From an uncultured Treponema sp. (GTDB taxonomy: Bacteria; Spirochaetota; Spirochaetia; Treponematales; Treponemataceae): 25,555 nucleotides of DNA. Where the stretch lies: contig CAKZZO010000119.1 in NCBI GenBank assembly GCA_937885175.1, positions 1 through 25,555 on the forward strand, written 5' to 3'. This document shows positions 16,666-23,538 of the stretch, one piece after another; position 1 is the first letter of the stretch, and every line of letters begins with the position of its first letter. The notes below the pieces were generated by a model. It saw only the letters and a program-made list of their open reading frames with translations, made no database searches and had not been told where the DNA came from. The translations under genes were made by a program, and so were the position numbers.

Positions 16666-16959
16666 TGAGCCGATAAAATGAAGAAAACAAGGGTGAAAAT
16701 GAACAAATGAGCCGATAAATTGCAAAAATGAGCCGATAAATTGCAAAAAAGCAGGGAATTTTTGCGAAATTTGAGCCGATAAAATGGGAGAAATGGTTGA
16801 CAAGCAAAAAAATGAGCCGATAAAATAAAGTGAGGTCTGAGGGCATGGACTACGTTCTGTACAAAAAAAACATACCGATTCTCCAATATACGGAAGTATT
16901 TGGATGGGATGACGAAAGTGGACAAAGAAGAATACGCTATGGAAAAGTGAGCCGATAAC
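16666..16959. repeat. Array of six TGAGCCGATAA repeats
   Basis: TGAGCCGATAAA occurs at 16666, 16708, 16729, 16772 and 16813, and TGAGCCGATAAC at 16948. Start-to-start steps are 42, 21, 43, 41 and 135 bases, so the first five are near multiples of 21, about two helical turns. Flanks are A-rich, and copies 2-3 form a 21-base tandem unit. The even helical phasing suggests protein-binding sites, such as transposase or replication/partition iterons. The spacers are too short and too similar in composition for CRISPR. No transposase gene is present. Confidence 0.9.
16845..16958 (+). pseudogene. Possible truncated gene start, 37 codons
   Basis: An open frame beginning MDYVLYKKNIPILQYTEVFG and ending KVSR-stop. 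Its stop is formed by repeat copy 6. GAGG lies about nine bases upstream. The start is vaguely like the N termini of some HipA-type kinases, but it is too short to assign. I read it as a gene remnant cut by the repeat-bearing sequence, with low confidence. A second open stretch, 16951-17103, follows in another frame and runs antisense into the next gene. Confidence 0.3.
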
Positions 16960-16964
16960 TCGGG

Positions 16965-16990
16965 TAACTCTTTGCCTGGGAAAAGAGTTA
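16965..16990. repeat. Perfect 9-bp inverted repeat
   Basis: TAACTCTTT (16965-16973) pairs with AAAGAGTTA (16982-16990) across an 8-base loop, just right of repeat copy 6. There is no T run after it, so it is more likely an element end or operator than a terminator. Confidence 0.7.
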
Positions 16991-17038
16991 TCGTGTGGGA
17001 TGCAAACAAGACAGGCTGGTTAGAACTGGTACAGGGGG

Positions 17039-18394
17039 CTACAGCCAAGCAATGTAATCACACAGATTCAACGAATGTAGTATATGTGGTAAATTTTCCA
17101 TGATGATGTGAAAACTTTTTAAGGCTTCGGTATCTGCAAAAATGCTGCAAACGATATATCCACTGCAACTGAGAATAAAAATGATTATGAGTTTTGCGAT
17201 GATACCTTTTATATGAAATCCGCAGGAGAATTCAAACGCAAAATAAATAAGAAAACAAAAAGCAATAAAAAGTAAAAATTTACTGGTCATTAAGAAGCAG
17301 GCGAGTAAAGTGATTGTAATTAGAAATGCCGAAACAATTTTGCGGCTGGTATTTTTTGAAAACAGCAGGACAAGAAATTTAAATACGGTGTACAGAGAGA
17401 GACCTACGCTGATAAAAATGTTTTTCCACATAGCGGTTTGTTCAGAAATGGGATTTTTGATAACATGCGTTTTGAGGATATAGTTTCCCATTTTTTCAAA
17501 TAGATTAAAATGTTCGGCAGGTGTCTTATCACTAACAAAGGGTAAAATTTGCGGTTTAATTGCAACAACAATCGTCGCCACAAAGACCAAACTTGCGCAT
17601 ACATCCAGCACAGTAAGTAAAAACCCCTGCAGGCTGTCGGCAAAAGTGCGTTCTTTTTGGGGTGCGGTAACAATTGTTTCTGTTTGGGTTGGGGAAGCGT
17701 TTTCTTCCTTGCTTACGGTCGCATTGTCTGATTGGCTGGCATCTTCTGTGCGGTCACTTGACTCTGAGGCTGATGCGGAGCCGCTTGTTTCATCGTTCGC
17801 TGATTCTCTACTGTTTTTCTCATCCGTTTCGTTTGTTTTTGCAATGCCCAGGATTTTATCTGCAAATGACGACAGCAGATTTAAGTCACCGTCACACATG
17901 TTGCGGAAAGAAAGCAGTGGCATTGCTTTTACAAAGGCTGTCAAATCTGTTTGCGGCACCTCACCCTGCGTGTAACCAAATTTCAGAATGTCAGAGAGCG
18001 TCTTTCCTTTTTCTTCAGTCAGCCCCTTTACAAAAAAAGTAAAAGTCCGGCCGTCCGCTATCATTTCCAGACGAGAGAGTTCCTCTGCCAGCGTCCTTTT
18101 TCCGATTGCCGAAGCCGTCTCCGCAGAAAGTGCGGGGCTTATGGAAAAATCTACCCTTGGAGACACATCCTTTAAGAGCGCGCCATGCACTTTTTCTCCG
18201 TTTGTTGTAACGTACCACCGCAAAGCCTTGTCTGTGACCAAAAAACCCTTTCGCAGCACAGGATTTGTCCACACCGCACAGAGCAATCTTTCATCCGCTG
18301 CAGCCCCGTACAGAATGCGGAGCCATTTTTCAGTCTCCGCGGGAAAGTCTTTTTGCAAATACAGGTGCTTTGTGGTGATAAAAGGAACGGTCAT
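17039..18394 (-). CDS. Membrane protein with bacterial PH-like domain
   Basis: A 451-residue protein. Residues ~35-145 look like a bacterial pleckstrin-homology-like domain (LLCAVWTNPVLRKGFLVTDK, then a helix ending KTLSDILKFG). Residues 186-246 are an acidic Ser/Glu/Asn-rich linker, probably disordered. About five membrane helices follow (257-279, 323-346, 353-370, 372-390, 397-418). There is no signal peptide. The ATG has AAGGAG six bases upstream. Proteins of this layout are usually unassigned; membrane-stress sensing is a guess. No partner gene is adjacent: it lies between the repeat array and the dispersed repeat copy 2, in a region that looks acquired. Confidence 0.75.
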   Translation of the reverse strand: MTVPFITTKHLYLQKDFPAETEKWLRILYGAAADERLLCAVWTNPVLRKGFLVTDKALRWYVTTNGEKVHGALLKDVSPRVDFSISPALSAETASAIGKRTLAEELSRLEMIADGRTFTFFVKGLTEEKGKTLSDILKFGYTQGEVPQTDLTAFVKAMPLLSFRNMCDGDLNLLSSFADKILGIAKTNETDEKNSRESANDETSGSASASESSDRTEDASQSDNATVSKEENASPTQTETIVTAPQKERTFADSLQGFLLTVLDVCASLVFVATIVVAIKPQILPFVSDKTPAEHFNLFEKMGNYILKTHVIKNPISEQTAMWKNIFISVGLSLYTVFKFLVLLFSKNTSRKIVSAFLITITLLACFLMTSKFLLFIAFCFLIYFAFEFSCGFHIKGIIAKLIIIFILSCSGYIVCSIFADTEALKSFHIIMENLPHILHSLNLCDYIAWL

Positions 18395-18468
18395 GGAAAA
18401 CTCCTTGATGATAATAGTAGTACAAAACTATAGCATGGCAAGGTTAGAATGTACAGCAAAAGATTCAA

Positions 18469-18518
18469 GGCAAACGCATTATAGATATCGTGCTTGAATA
18501 TCGGCTGGACAAATGAAA
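18469..18518 (+). repeat. Dispersed repeat, copy 2
   Basis: Fifty bases starting GGCAAACGCATTATAG and ending GGACAAATGAAA. They match positions 50-1 of the window on the opposite strand with one mismatch. It sits in the upstream region of the PH-like membrane gene. Confidence 0.9.
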
Positions 18519-18653
18519 TATATGAGAGCAAAAAGGCTACCCTAGCCATGGTTGTAACTATTTTTTTAATTTTATCGTGTATCCAATAGTAAACAAAAAT
18601 TACCAAAAGTCACCATCGTAGTCAGATTGCTGTTCCTTAAATCTATTGCATAA

Positions 18654-18718
18654 AAGCAAGTCTTTGCGGATGCTAACACTGGTAGTAAATTACCACCGAC
18701 AGAGCCGGTGACTTGTTT
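18654..18718. other. Folded element with nested stems
   Basis: AAGCAAGTC (18654-18662) can pair with GACTTGTTT (18710-18718): nine pairs including one G-U. Inside are TGGTA/TACCA with a 6-base loop (about 18680-18695) and CACCG/CGGTG (18694-18698 and 18706-18710), which partly compete with the outer stem. It could be a structured RNA or a recombination site. It overlaps the start of the fragment at 18689. Confidence 0.45.
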
Positions 18719-18844
18719 GGCGGTTCAAGTGATGAAATCAAAAAAGAAATCCACCGTACGCAAGCGATTTTGATGGCTCACATTTCCAATGAGATAACCC
18801 GCCTGTATGCAATGCTGAGCGATGACAGGGTACGCCGCCAGTAA
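18689..18844 (+). pseudogene. Orphan 3' gene fragment
   Basis: An open frame of 51 codons with no ATG at its beginning, preceded by in-frame stops. The coding part includes DEIKKEIHRTQAILMAHISN and ends SDDRVRRQ-stop. The amphipathic helix pattern looks like real protein, but no family is recognised. A TTG at 18713 could start a 43-residue product, yet no good ribosome binding site precedes it. I take it as the tail of a lost gene. Confidence 0.35.
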
Positions 18845-18858
18845 CTCATGCAATGAGT
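18844..18858. repeat. Hairpin between fragment and ATPase gene
   Basis: ACTCAT and ATGAGT around a three-base loop, between the convergent fragment and the AAA ATPase gene. There is no U tract, so termination is doubtful. Confidence 0.5.
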
Positions 18859-18862
18859 AAGC

Positions 18863-20185
18863 TTACCCCATATACTCCCGCAGACGGTAGGCTACATACA
18901 GCGGAAGCGAAAGTACCTGCGTTGCGCCATCGGGATTTGCGCCGATGTTTTTAAGAGACAGTTTGAAGGCTTGGGCGGGTTTGTATTTTGATATGAAAGT
19001 GTGCAGGCTTTTGGCGCGGGTGTTGTCGGCGGATTTAGCTTCTATGGGGATGATGTGACCCTGCCATTCCGTTACAAAATCGACTTCTGCCGTGTTGTCG
19101 GAGCGCCAGAAATACATGGGGATATTTTGATTCTTCAGTTCTGTCAGCAGAAAGTTTTCAGTGAGCGCGCCCTTAAAACGGATATAGTTTTCGTCACCGT
19201 CCAAAATCGTTTTGTAATAGACATTGGATTTTCTGCGTAGTAAACCTACGTCGCTCATGTACACTTTGTAGTATGATGCATCTGCACAAAAGGAAAGCGG
19301 CAATTCTGGTTCTGTCACCAGTTCCAGTTTGTAGGTTAAGCCAGCGTCGCACAGCCATTCCAGTGCTTCCTCAAAGTCTTTAGCCCGTGCGCTTTCCTTT
19401 ACATGAGAAAAAATAAATTTGTTGTTCTCTTTTGCCAGTTGTTTGGGAACGGACAGCCATACGGCACGAATGCGCGGTACCAATCCCGTGGGTGCATGTT
19501 TAGAAAAATCGCTTTCATAGTCAGCAAGAATTCTATCCTGCACTTCTTCTGCCTGTGAAAAATCATGTGTGTCCACCCATGTCTGCACAACCTCGGGCAT
19601 TCCGCCAATTATATAGTAAAGTTTAAGGTATTTTTCCAGGCGCGCTGTGTATAGCAGGGGCAATTCTTGCATTTTGTCCAGTTTTTCAAGTCCCTCCAGC
19701 AATGCTCCGCCACTGTCAGCCACGACGAATTCCTTAAAACTCATGGGGAACATGGAAAGCCGATCGACTTTGCCCACGGGGAAGGAAATGCCTTGTGCTT
19801 TTAATTCCACGCCCAGGAGCGAACCGGCGCAGATGATATGCAGGTCTGGCATATTCTCGCAAAAATATTTGAGCGCGGTAATGGCAAGGGGACATTCCTG
19901 TATCTCATCAAAAATGAGCAGCGTCTTGCCCGGCACAATTTTTTTGCTCAGGATAATACTGCCCAATTCGTCAACAATGCGCGTTACGTCAAAGTTGACC
20001 GAAAAAATGGAAGCCACATCTCTATTGCCTTCAAAGTTGATGTAAGCCGTGTCTTCAAAATACTGGGTGCCAAATGTTTTTATCACATAGGTCTTGCCGC
20101 ACTGGCGCACACCTGTTACTAACAGCGGCTTCCGGTTCGGCTTGTCTTTCCACCGCACCAATTCCAAAATCGTGTCTCTCTGCAT
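18863..20185 (-). CDS. AAA ATPase with DUF4143 C-terminal domain
   Basis: A 440-residue protein of the widespread AAA_14-DUF4143 type. Walker A is GVRQCGKT (25-32) and Walker B is LLIFDEIQECP (99-109). The C-terminal DUF4143 part has a PD-(D/E)xK-like pattern: TAEVDFVTEWQGHIIPIEAK. The family is common in bacteria with mobile gene pools and lacks a firm function. Some are suspected to belong to defence or DNA-repair modules, which is not shown here. The ATG at 20185 is chosen over the frame start at 20212 because AGAGG lies six bases upstream. Three operator-like repeats sit in its promoter. Its neighbours are an orphan fragment and the MATE unit, so it is probably an independent accessory gene. 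Confidence 0.9.
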   Translation of the reverse strand: MQRDTILELVRWKDKPNRKPLLVTGVRQCGKTYVIKTFGTQYFEDTAYINFEGNRDVASIFSVNFDVTRIVDELGSIILSKKIVPGKTLLIFDEIQECPLAITALKYFCENMPDLHIICAGSLLGVELKAQGISFPVGKVDRLSMFPMSFKEFVVADSGGALLEGLEKLDKMQELPLLYTARLEKYLKLYYIIGGMPEVVQTWVDTHDFSQAEEVQDRILADYESDFSKHAPTGLVPRIRAVWLSVPKQLAKENNKFIFSHVKESARAKDFEEALEWLCDAGLTYKLELVTEPELPLSFCADASYYKVYMSDVGLLRRKSNVYYKTILDGDENYIRFKGALTENFLLTELKNQNIPMYFWRSDNTAEVDFVTEWQGHIIPIEAKSADNTRAKSLHTFISKYKPAQAFKLSLKNIGANPDGATQVLSLPLYVAYRLREYMG

Positions 20186-20202
20186 GCATAACCTCTGCAA
20201 AG

Positions 20203-20231
20203 AGTGTAACACTTTTTCCTATGATTTTCCA
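20203..20231 (-). promoter_or_regulatory. Promoter of the DUF4143 ATPase gene
   Basis: On the minus strand TGGAAA (20231-20226), a 17-bp spacer, TACACT with a TG extension (20208-20203). The spacer is filled by operator-like copy A, so binding there would block RNA polymerase. Confidence 0.5.
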
Positions 20232-20297
20232 TCAAATTCTACAGAAATTCATATGAAAAAGTGTAAAACTATCACAAAATTCATATGAAAAAATGTA
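20209..20297. promoter_or_regulatory. Three operator-like repeats
   Basis: Consensus ACACTTTTTCATATGAATTT. Copies B (20246-20265) and C (20278-20297) lie on the minus strand, 32 bases apart, and share the 10-bp palindrome TTCATATGAA. Copy A (20209-20228) is inverted and imperfect (17 of 20) and occupies the promoter spacer. The adjacent GTGTAACAC (20204-20212) is also palindromic. Confidence 0.7.
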
Positions 20298-20307
20298 CTA
20301 TTTTCCC

Positions 20308-21681
20308 CTAAATCACCCGCTTTTCAAGCCAGTGGCCATGGCGGAAGCGGATAAGGAAGCATATGCCTCGGAAAATCCAGTCCAGGTACATGGCAAACCA
20401 GATGCCGTAGAGTGCAAGGCTGGTGTTTTGGGGGAAGCGGTGCAAAAGCCAGCGGGAAATCAGAAAACTAAAGAGGACGCGGAAGACCCACATGCTGATG
20501 TTGCTCACAATCATCGTGAACTTTGCATCACCGGCTGCGCGCAGAATGTTTGGCATGGTAAAGGACATAGGCCAGAAGATAATGTTTGCTACCATACAGG
20601 TGCGGATAACGCCAGTGGCAAGCAGTCGTGCCTGGTCAGAAAGATTGAACGCCCGTACCAAAAGGGGAGCGAGCACAAAGATGAGGGTAGCAACGGTAGC
20701 CATGCCAAGATAGGCTTCTTTCATCAGTCTCCGCCCGTAGGATTTTGCCTGTTCCTTTTCGCCTGCACCGATACACTGTCCAACAACGGTCACGCTTGCC
20801 AGACCGATTCCTTGGGCAGGAATATTTGAAAAACTTGCAATCGTGTTGGTGATGGCGTTTGCCGCAATGGCCGCAAGTCCAAAGCCAGACATGAATGAAT
20901 ACACAAGAATTTTTCCAATATGGAAGACGGAATTTTCTATGCCGCTGGGAACGGCCACTTTCAGGATTCGCCGTATCATCGAAAAGCGCAGTTCAACCCG
21001 CCAGAGTTTTTCCAGATAGATGGGGCTGTTTTTCCGCGCTGCCTTTCCCGCAAGCAAGGCAAGCATAACCGTTGCCGCCAATATTCTGCTTATGAGCGTG
21101 GCAATACCCGCACCCGCCACGCCAATTTTTGCTCCGTAAATCAGCACTGCATTTCCCCCAATGTTGGTCAGGTTCATCAGGATGCTTACTTTAAGGCTCA
21201 ACTTGCTGTTTCCCATGGAACGGTAGAGGGCGGCGCAACTGCTGTAAATGGCTAGGAAGGGGAAAGAAAGCAAGACCCACACAAAGTAAATGAGGGCATT
21301 TTCCATGACGGCGGCATCAGTCTTTCCGTAAATCAGATTGAGGATGATGTAGCGCAGGGGCATGCAGAGGACAATGATAAAGACACCTGCAAGGGCAGAA
21401 ATGTAAAGCAGTTGCCTCGCCGCCACCCTCGCATCCTCCGGCGACTTGTGCCCCAGATACTGACTTGAAACCACTGCACCCCCCGTGGCAAAAGCCGCAA
21501 AGAGCTGGATAAAAAGCTGAGTCAACTGGTCAATCAGCGACACGCCCGACACGCCCGCTTCGCCAATGGAAGCCACCATTACCGTGTCACATGCGCCAAT
21601 CGTCATCGCCAAAAATTGCTCCGCTACTAAAGGCAGGATGAGGCGGCGCAGGTCTTTTTGGCTGAATAAAGGTTCGCTCAC
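20308..21681 (-). CDS. MATE-family multidrug/metabolite exporter
   Basis: A 457-residue protein with about twelve membrane helices in two related halves, typical of MATE (MatE) cation/drug antiporters. Near the N terminus SEPLFSQKDLRRLILPLVAE leads into helix 1, with QFLAMTIGACDTVMVASIGE. The second half repeats this pattern around GLAAIAANAITNTIASFSNIP and VVGQCIGAGEKEQAKSYGRR. The cytoplasmic loops fit the positive-inside rule. Substrate is unknown. Its GTG directly follows the mscS stop codon, so it is the last gene of an unknown peptide - mscS - MATE unit. Confidence 0.92.
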   Translation of the reverse strand: MSEPLFSQKDLRRLILPLVAEQFLAMTIGACDTVMVASIGEAGVSGVSLIDQLTQLFIQLFAAFATGGAVVSSQYLGHKSPEDARVAARQLLYISALAGVFIIVLCMPLRYIILNLIYGKTDAAVMENALIYFVWVLLSFPFLAIYSSCAALYRSMGNSKLSLKVSILMNLTNIGGNAVLIYGAKIGVAGAGIATLISRILAATVMLALLAGKAARKNSPIYLEKLWRVELRFSMIRRILKVAVPSGIENSVFHIGKILVYSFMSGFGLAAIAANAITNTIASFSNIPAQGIGLASVTVVGQCIGAGEKEQAKSYGRRLMKEAYLGMATVATLIFVLAPLLVRAFNLSDQARLLATGVIRTCMVANIIFWPMSFTMPNILRAAGDAKFTMIVSNISMWVFRVLFSFLISRWLLHRFPQNTSLALYGIWFAMYLDWIFRGICFLIRFRHGHWLEKRVI

Positions 21682-22587
21682 TTATGCCTTAAAGGACAGC
21701 GAAGGAACTGTCTTATCCGTTAGAACGGAAACATCCACGCGGTTGTAAGGAATGTTGATGCCCGCCTCGTTGAATGCCTTTACCGTCTGTACGCATACTT
21801 CGGTTTTGAGGTCAAAGAAATTCGGGCGTTCGCACCAGACAATCAGGTTCATGCCGATTCCGGAATCTTCACAGCCGGTGACCAGCACTTTTGGCGCGTA
21901 GGAGGGATTGTCCTTTACAACCGTAGCACAGCGGGCGGGAACAGTACCCAGCACTTCAATAGCCTTGTCCAAATCCGTGGCATAGTCAACGCTCACCTCA
22001 AAAGCATAGCGGCGATAGTCAAACGTAGAATAGTTCATCAGTTTGGTATTGATAATGGCAGAACTGGGAATGCGGATTAACTGGTTGTTGGGTGTACGCA
22101 CTTTGATAGAAAGCAGCCCAACCTTGTCTACCGTGCCAGAAACCCCGTCCACTTCAATAAAGTCACCGATTTTCATGGCCTTTTCCGTAACAATGAAGAT
22201 GCCAGAAATCAAGTTGCTCACGGTAGTCTGGGCAGCAAAGCCGATGGCAACACCAGCAATACCCATGGCTCCCCAAATGGCACCCAAGTTGATTCCAAAC
22301 AGCCCCAGTACATACAAGACGATAAGCACGTAGAAACAGTATGACACAATCTTGGTCACCGTCTTCGTTGCCTGTGGCTCCAGTTTCTTTGCTACACCCT
22401 TTTTGATAATCATGCGGATGATGCGGTAGACACCCCAGAAAATCAGGATGGCAATCACGCCCGTTGCAAATTTAACGACATGCGCAGGTTCTTTTACATA
22501 ATTGACAATCTCATTCACGTGAAAAAAATTCTGCATCTGATTCACGGTTTCATTGGCGACACTCATAGTCATGCTGGTTTCTTCCAT
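21682..22587 (-). CDS. Small-conductance mechanosensitive channel MscS family
   Basis: A 301-residue protein with three membrane helices and the MscS core. The pore-lining helix carries the Gly/Ala pattern GAMGIAGVAIGFAAQTTVSNL, and the beta domain follows with GDFIEVDGVSGTVDKVG and IRIPSSAIINTKLMNYS. It opens under membrane tension to release solutes during hypo-osmotic shock. A 30-residue N-terminal extension precedes the first helix. The ATG has AGGAG six bases upstream. It is followed with no gap by the MATE gene. Confidence 0.94.
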   Translation of the reverse strand: MEETSMTMSVANETVNQMQNFFHVNEIVNYVKEPAHVVKFATGVIAILIFWGVYRIIRMIIKKGVAKKLEPQATKTVTKIVSYCFYVLIVLYVLGLFGINLGAIWGAMGIAGVAIGFAAQTTVSNLISGIFIVTEKAMKIGDFIEVDGVSGTVDKVGLLSIKVRTPNNQLIRIPSSAIINTKLMNYSTFDYRRYAFEVSVDYATDLDKAIEVLGTVPARCATVVKDNPSYAPKVLVTGCEDSGIGMNLIVWCERPNFFDLKTEVCVQTVKAFNEAGINIPYNRVDVSVLTDKTVPSLSFKA

Positions 22588-22633
22588 ATAAGTCTCCTAT
22601 TTTTGGAAAAGCGATACTTTTTGTATTCTATCA

Positions 22634-22771
22634 CTATTCGTATTTTTCGTCATTACCGCGCAGGTGTTCCATGACGGACGTATCGTTAGGCTTACTAATC
22701 AGCCGAATCAGCCCTATAATCATCAGCACCACAAGAATTCCAACAATCACCGTGGCAATAATTCCAAACAT
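22634..22771 (-). CDS. 45-residue single-helix membrane peptide
   Basis: MFGIIATVIVGILVVLMIIG forms one membrane helix, followed by a charged tail ending GNDEKYE. GGAGG lies four bases before the ATG at 22771, which is why this start is preferred over the longer frame from 22834. It is 46 bases upstream of mscS on the same strand, so it probably leads that operon. The family is unknown, and a regulatory or accessory peptide of the channel is only a possibility. Confidence 0.65.
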   Translation of the reverse strand: MFGIIATVIVGILVVLMIIGLIRLISKPNDTSVMEHLRGNDEKYE

Positions 22772-22791
22772 AAAACCTCCAGAACCTTGAT

Positions 22792-22862
22792 AGGGGAAAA
22801 GCCTTTCCCCTGGGGCGCACGATGTAGCGCCCACACCCCTTTCTCCTAGGGCTGCCGCCCTA
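22792..22862. repeat. Three consecutive hairpins between nth and the mscS unit
   Basis: AGGGGAAA/TTTCCCCT (22792-22799 and 22804-22811), GGGCGC/GCGCCC (22813-22818 and 22827-22832), and TAGGGC/GCCCTA (22847-22852 and 22857-22862). Loops are 4, 8 and 4 bases. All three stems are perfect. The element is GC-rich against its surroundings and looks like an extragenic palindromic cluster. Confidence 0.8.
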
Positions 22863-22869
22863 AGACCCG

Positions 22870-23502
22870 CTATTCATTCTTCCTGCAAATATCATTCAAA
22901 AAACACTCGTCACATTTGGGATTCCGTGCCGTGCAGATGTAGCGGCCGTGGAGAATCAGCCAGTGGTGGGCGTGCTCCATGTATTCGTCAGGAATGCGCG
23001 CCAAAAGCGACTGCTCCACGGCTTCAGGCGTCTTGCCCTCTGCCAGCCCGATTTTAGGACAGATTCTCAGCAGATGCGTGTCCACCGGCATGGTGTGCTC
23101 CCCCCAGACCACATTCATCACTACATTTGCAGTCTTTCGCCCTACGCCAGGCAAAGCCATCAGTTCTTCCCGTGTGCGGGGCACGTTACCGCCAAAGTCA
23201 GCAAGCAGTTTTTCGCACAGCCCAATAACATGCTTTGCCTTGGACTTGTAGAGGCCAATGGATTTGATGTAGGGAATGAGCCCTTCTTCTCCCAGTGCAA
23301 GCATTTTTTCCGGCCTGTCCGCCACCTTGTACAGTTTTTCCGTGGCAAGATTCACGCTCTTATCCGTTGCCTGTGCACTCAGTACCACCGCCACCAGCAG
23401 CGTAAAGGGCGACGACCAGCGCAGCTCTGACTTGGGATGTGGATTTCGTGCTTTAAATCGCTCCATCACTTCGCGGATTTCTGATTGTGATAATAAATTC
23501 AT
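22870..23502 (-). CDS. nth: Endonuclease III (DNA glycosylase/AP lyase)
   Basis: A 210-residue HhH-GPD base-excision repair enzyme. The helix-hairpin-helix LPGVGRKTANVV carries the catalytic Lys, VDTHLLRI the catalytic Asp, and the C-terminal C-x6-C-x2-C-x5-C pattern (CTARNPKCDECFLNDIC) binds a 4Fe-4S cluster. The ATG at 23502 matches where the family begins, but no ribosome binding site precedes it. A TTG at 23538 could give a 12-residue extension with no better signal. The gene starts 36 bases after the stop of the PLD-like gene. A GGGG/CCCC hairpin (about 23511-23531) lies between them. Confidence 0.95.
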   Translation of the reverse strand: MNLLSQSEIREVMERFKARNPHPKSELRWSSPFTLLVAVVLSAQATDKSVNLATEKLYKVADRPEKMLALGEEGLIPYIKSIGLYKSKAKHVIGLCEKLLADFGGNVPRTREELMALPGVGRKTANVVMNVVWGEHTMPVDTHLLRICPKIGLAEGKTPEAVEQSLLARIPDEYMEHAHHWLILHGRYICTARNPKCDECFLNDICRKNE

Positions 23503-23538
23503 ATATTTTAAGGGGGAAACTCCTAAACCCCACAACAA

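Noticed and set aside
16666..16824. Possible CRISPR array.
   Set aside because: Repeats are only 12 bases, spacers are 9-31 bases and alike in composition, and no cas genes are present.
16617..17048. Minus-strand open frame of 143 codons with repeating LSAHF.
   Set aside because: It is the translation of the TGAGCCGATAA repeats. There is no family, it overlaps the trxB promoter, and composition is that of repeat DNA.
18391..18606. 71-codon minus-strand frame upstream of the PH-like gene.
   Set aside because: It overlaps the repeat copy and promoter region, has no ribosome binding site and no recognisable protein pattern beyond hydrophobic AT-rich translation.
18654..18730. Integron attC site, since treponemes can carry integrons.
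   Set aside because: No matching RYYYAAC/GTTRRRY core pair could be aligned and no integrase is present.
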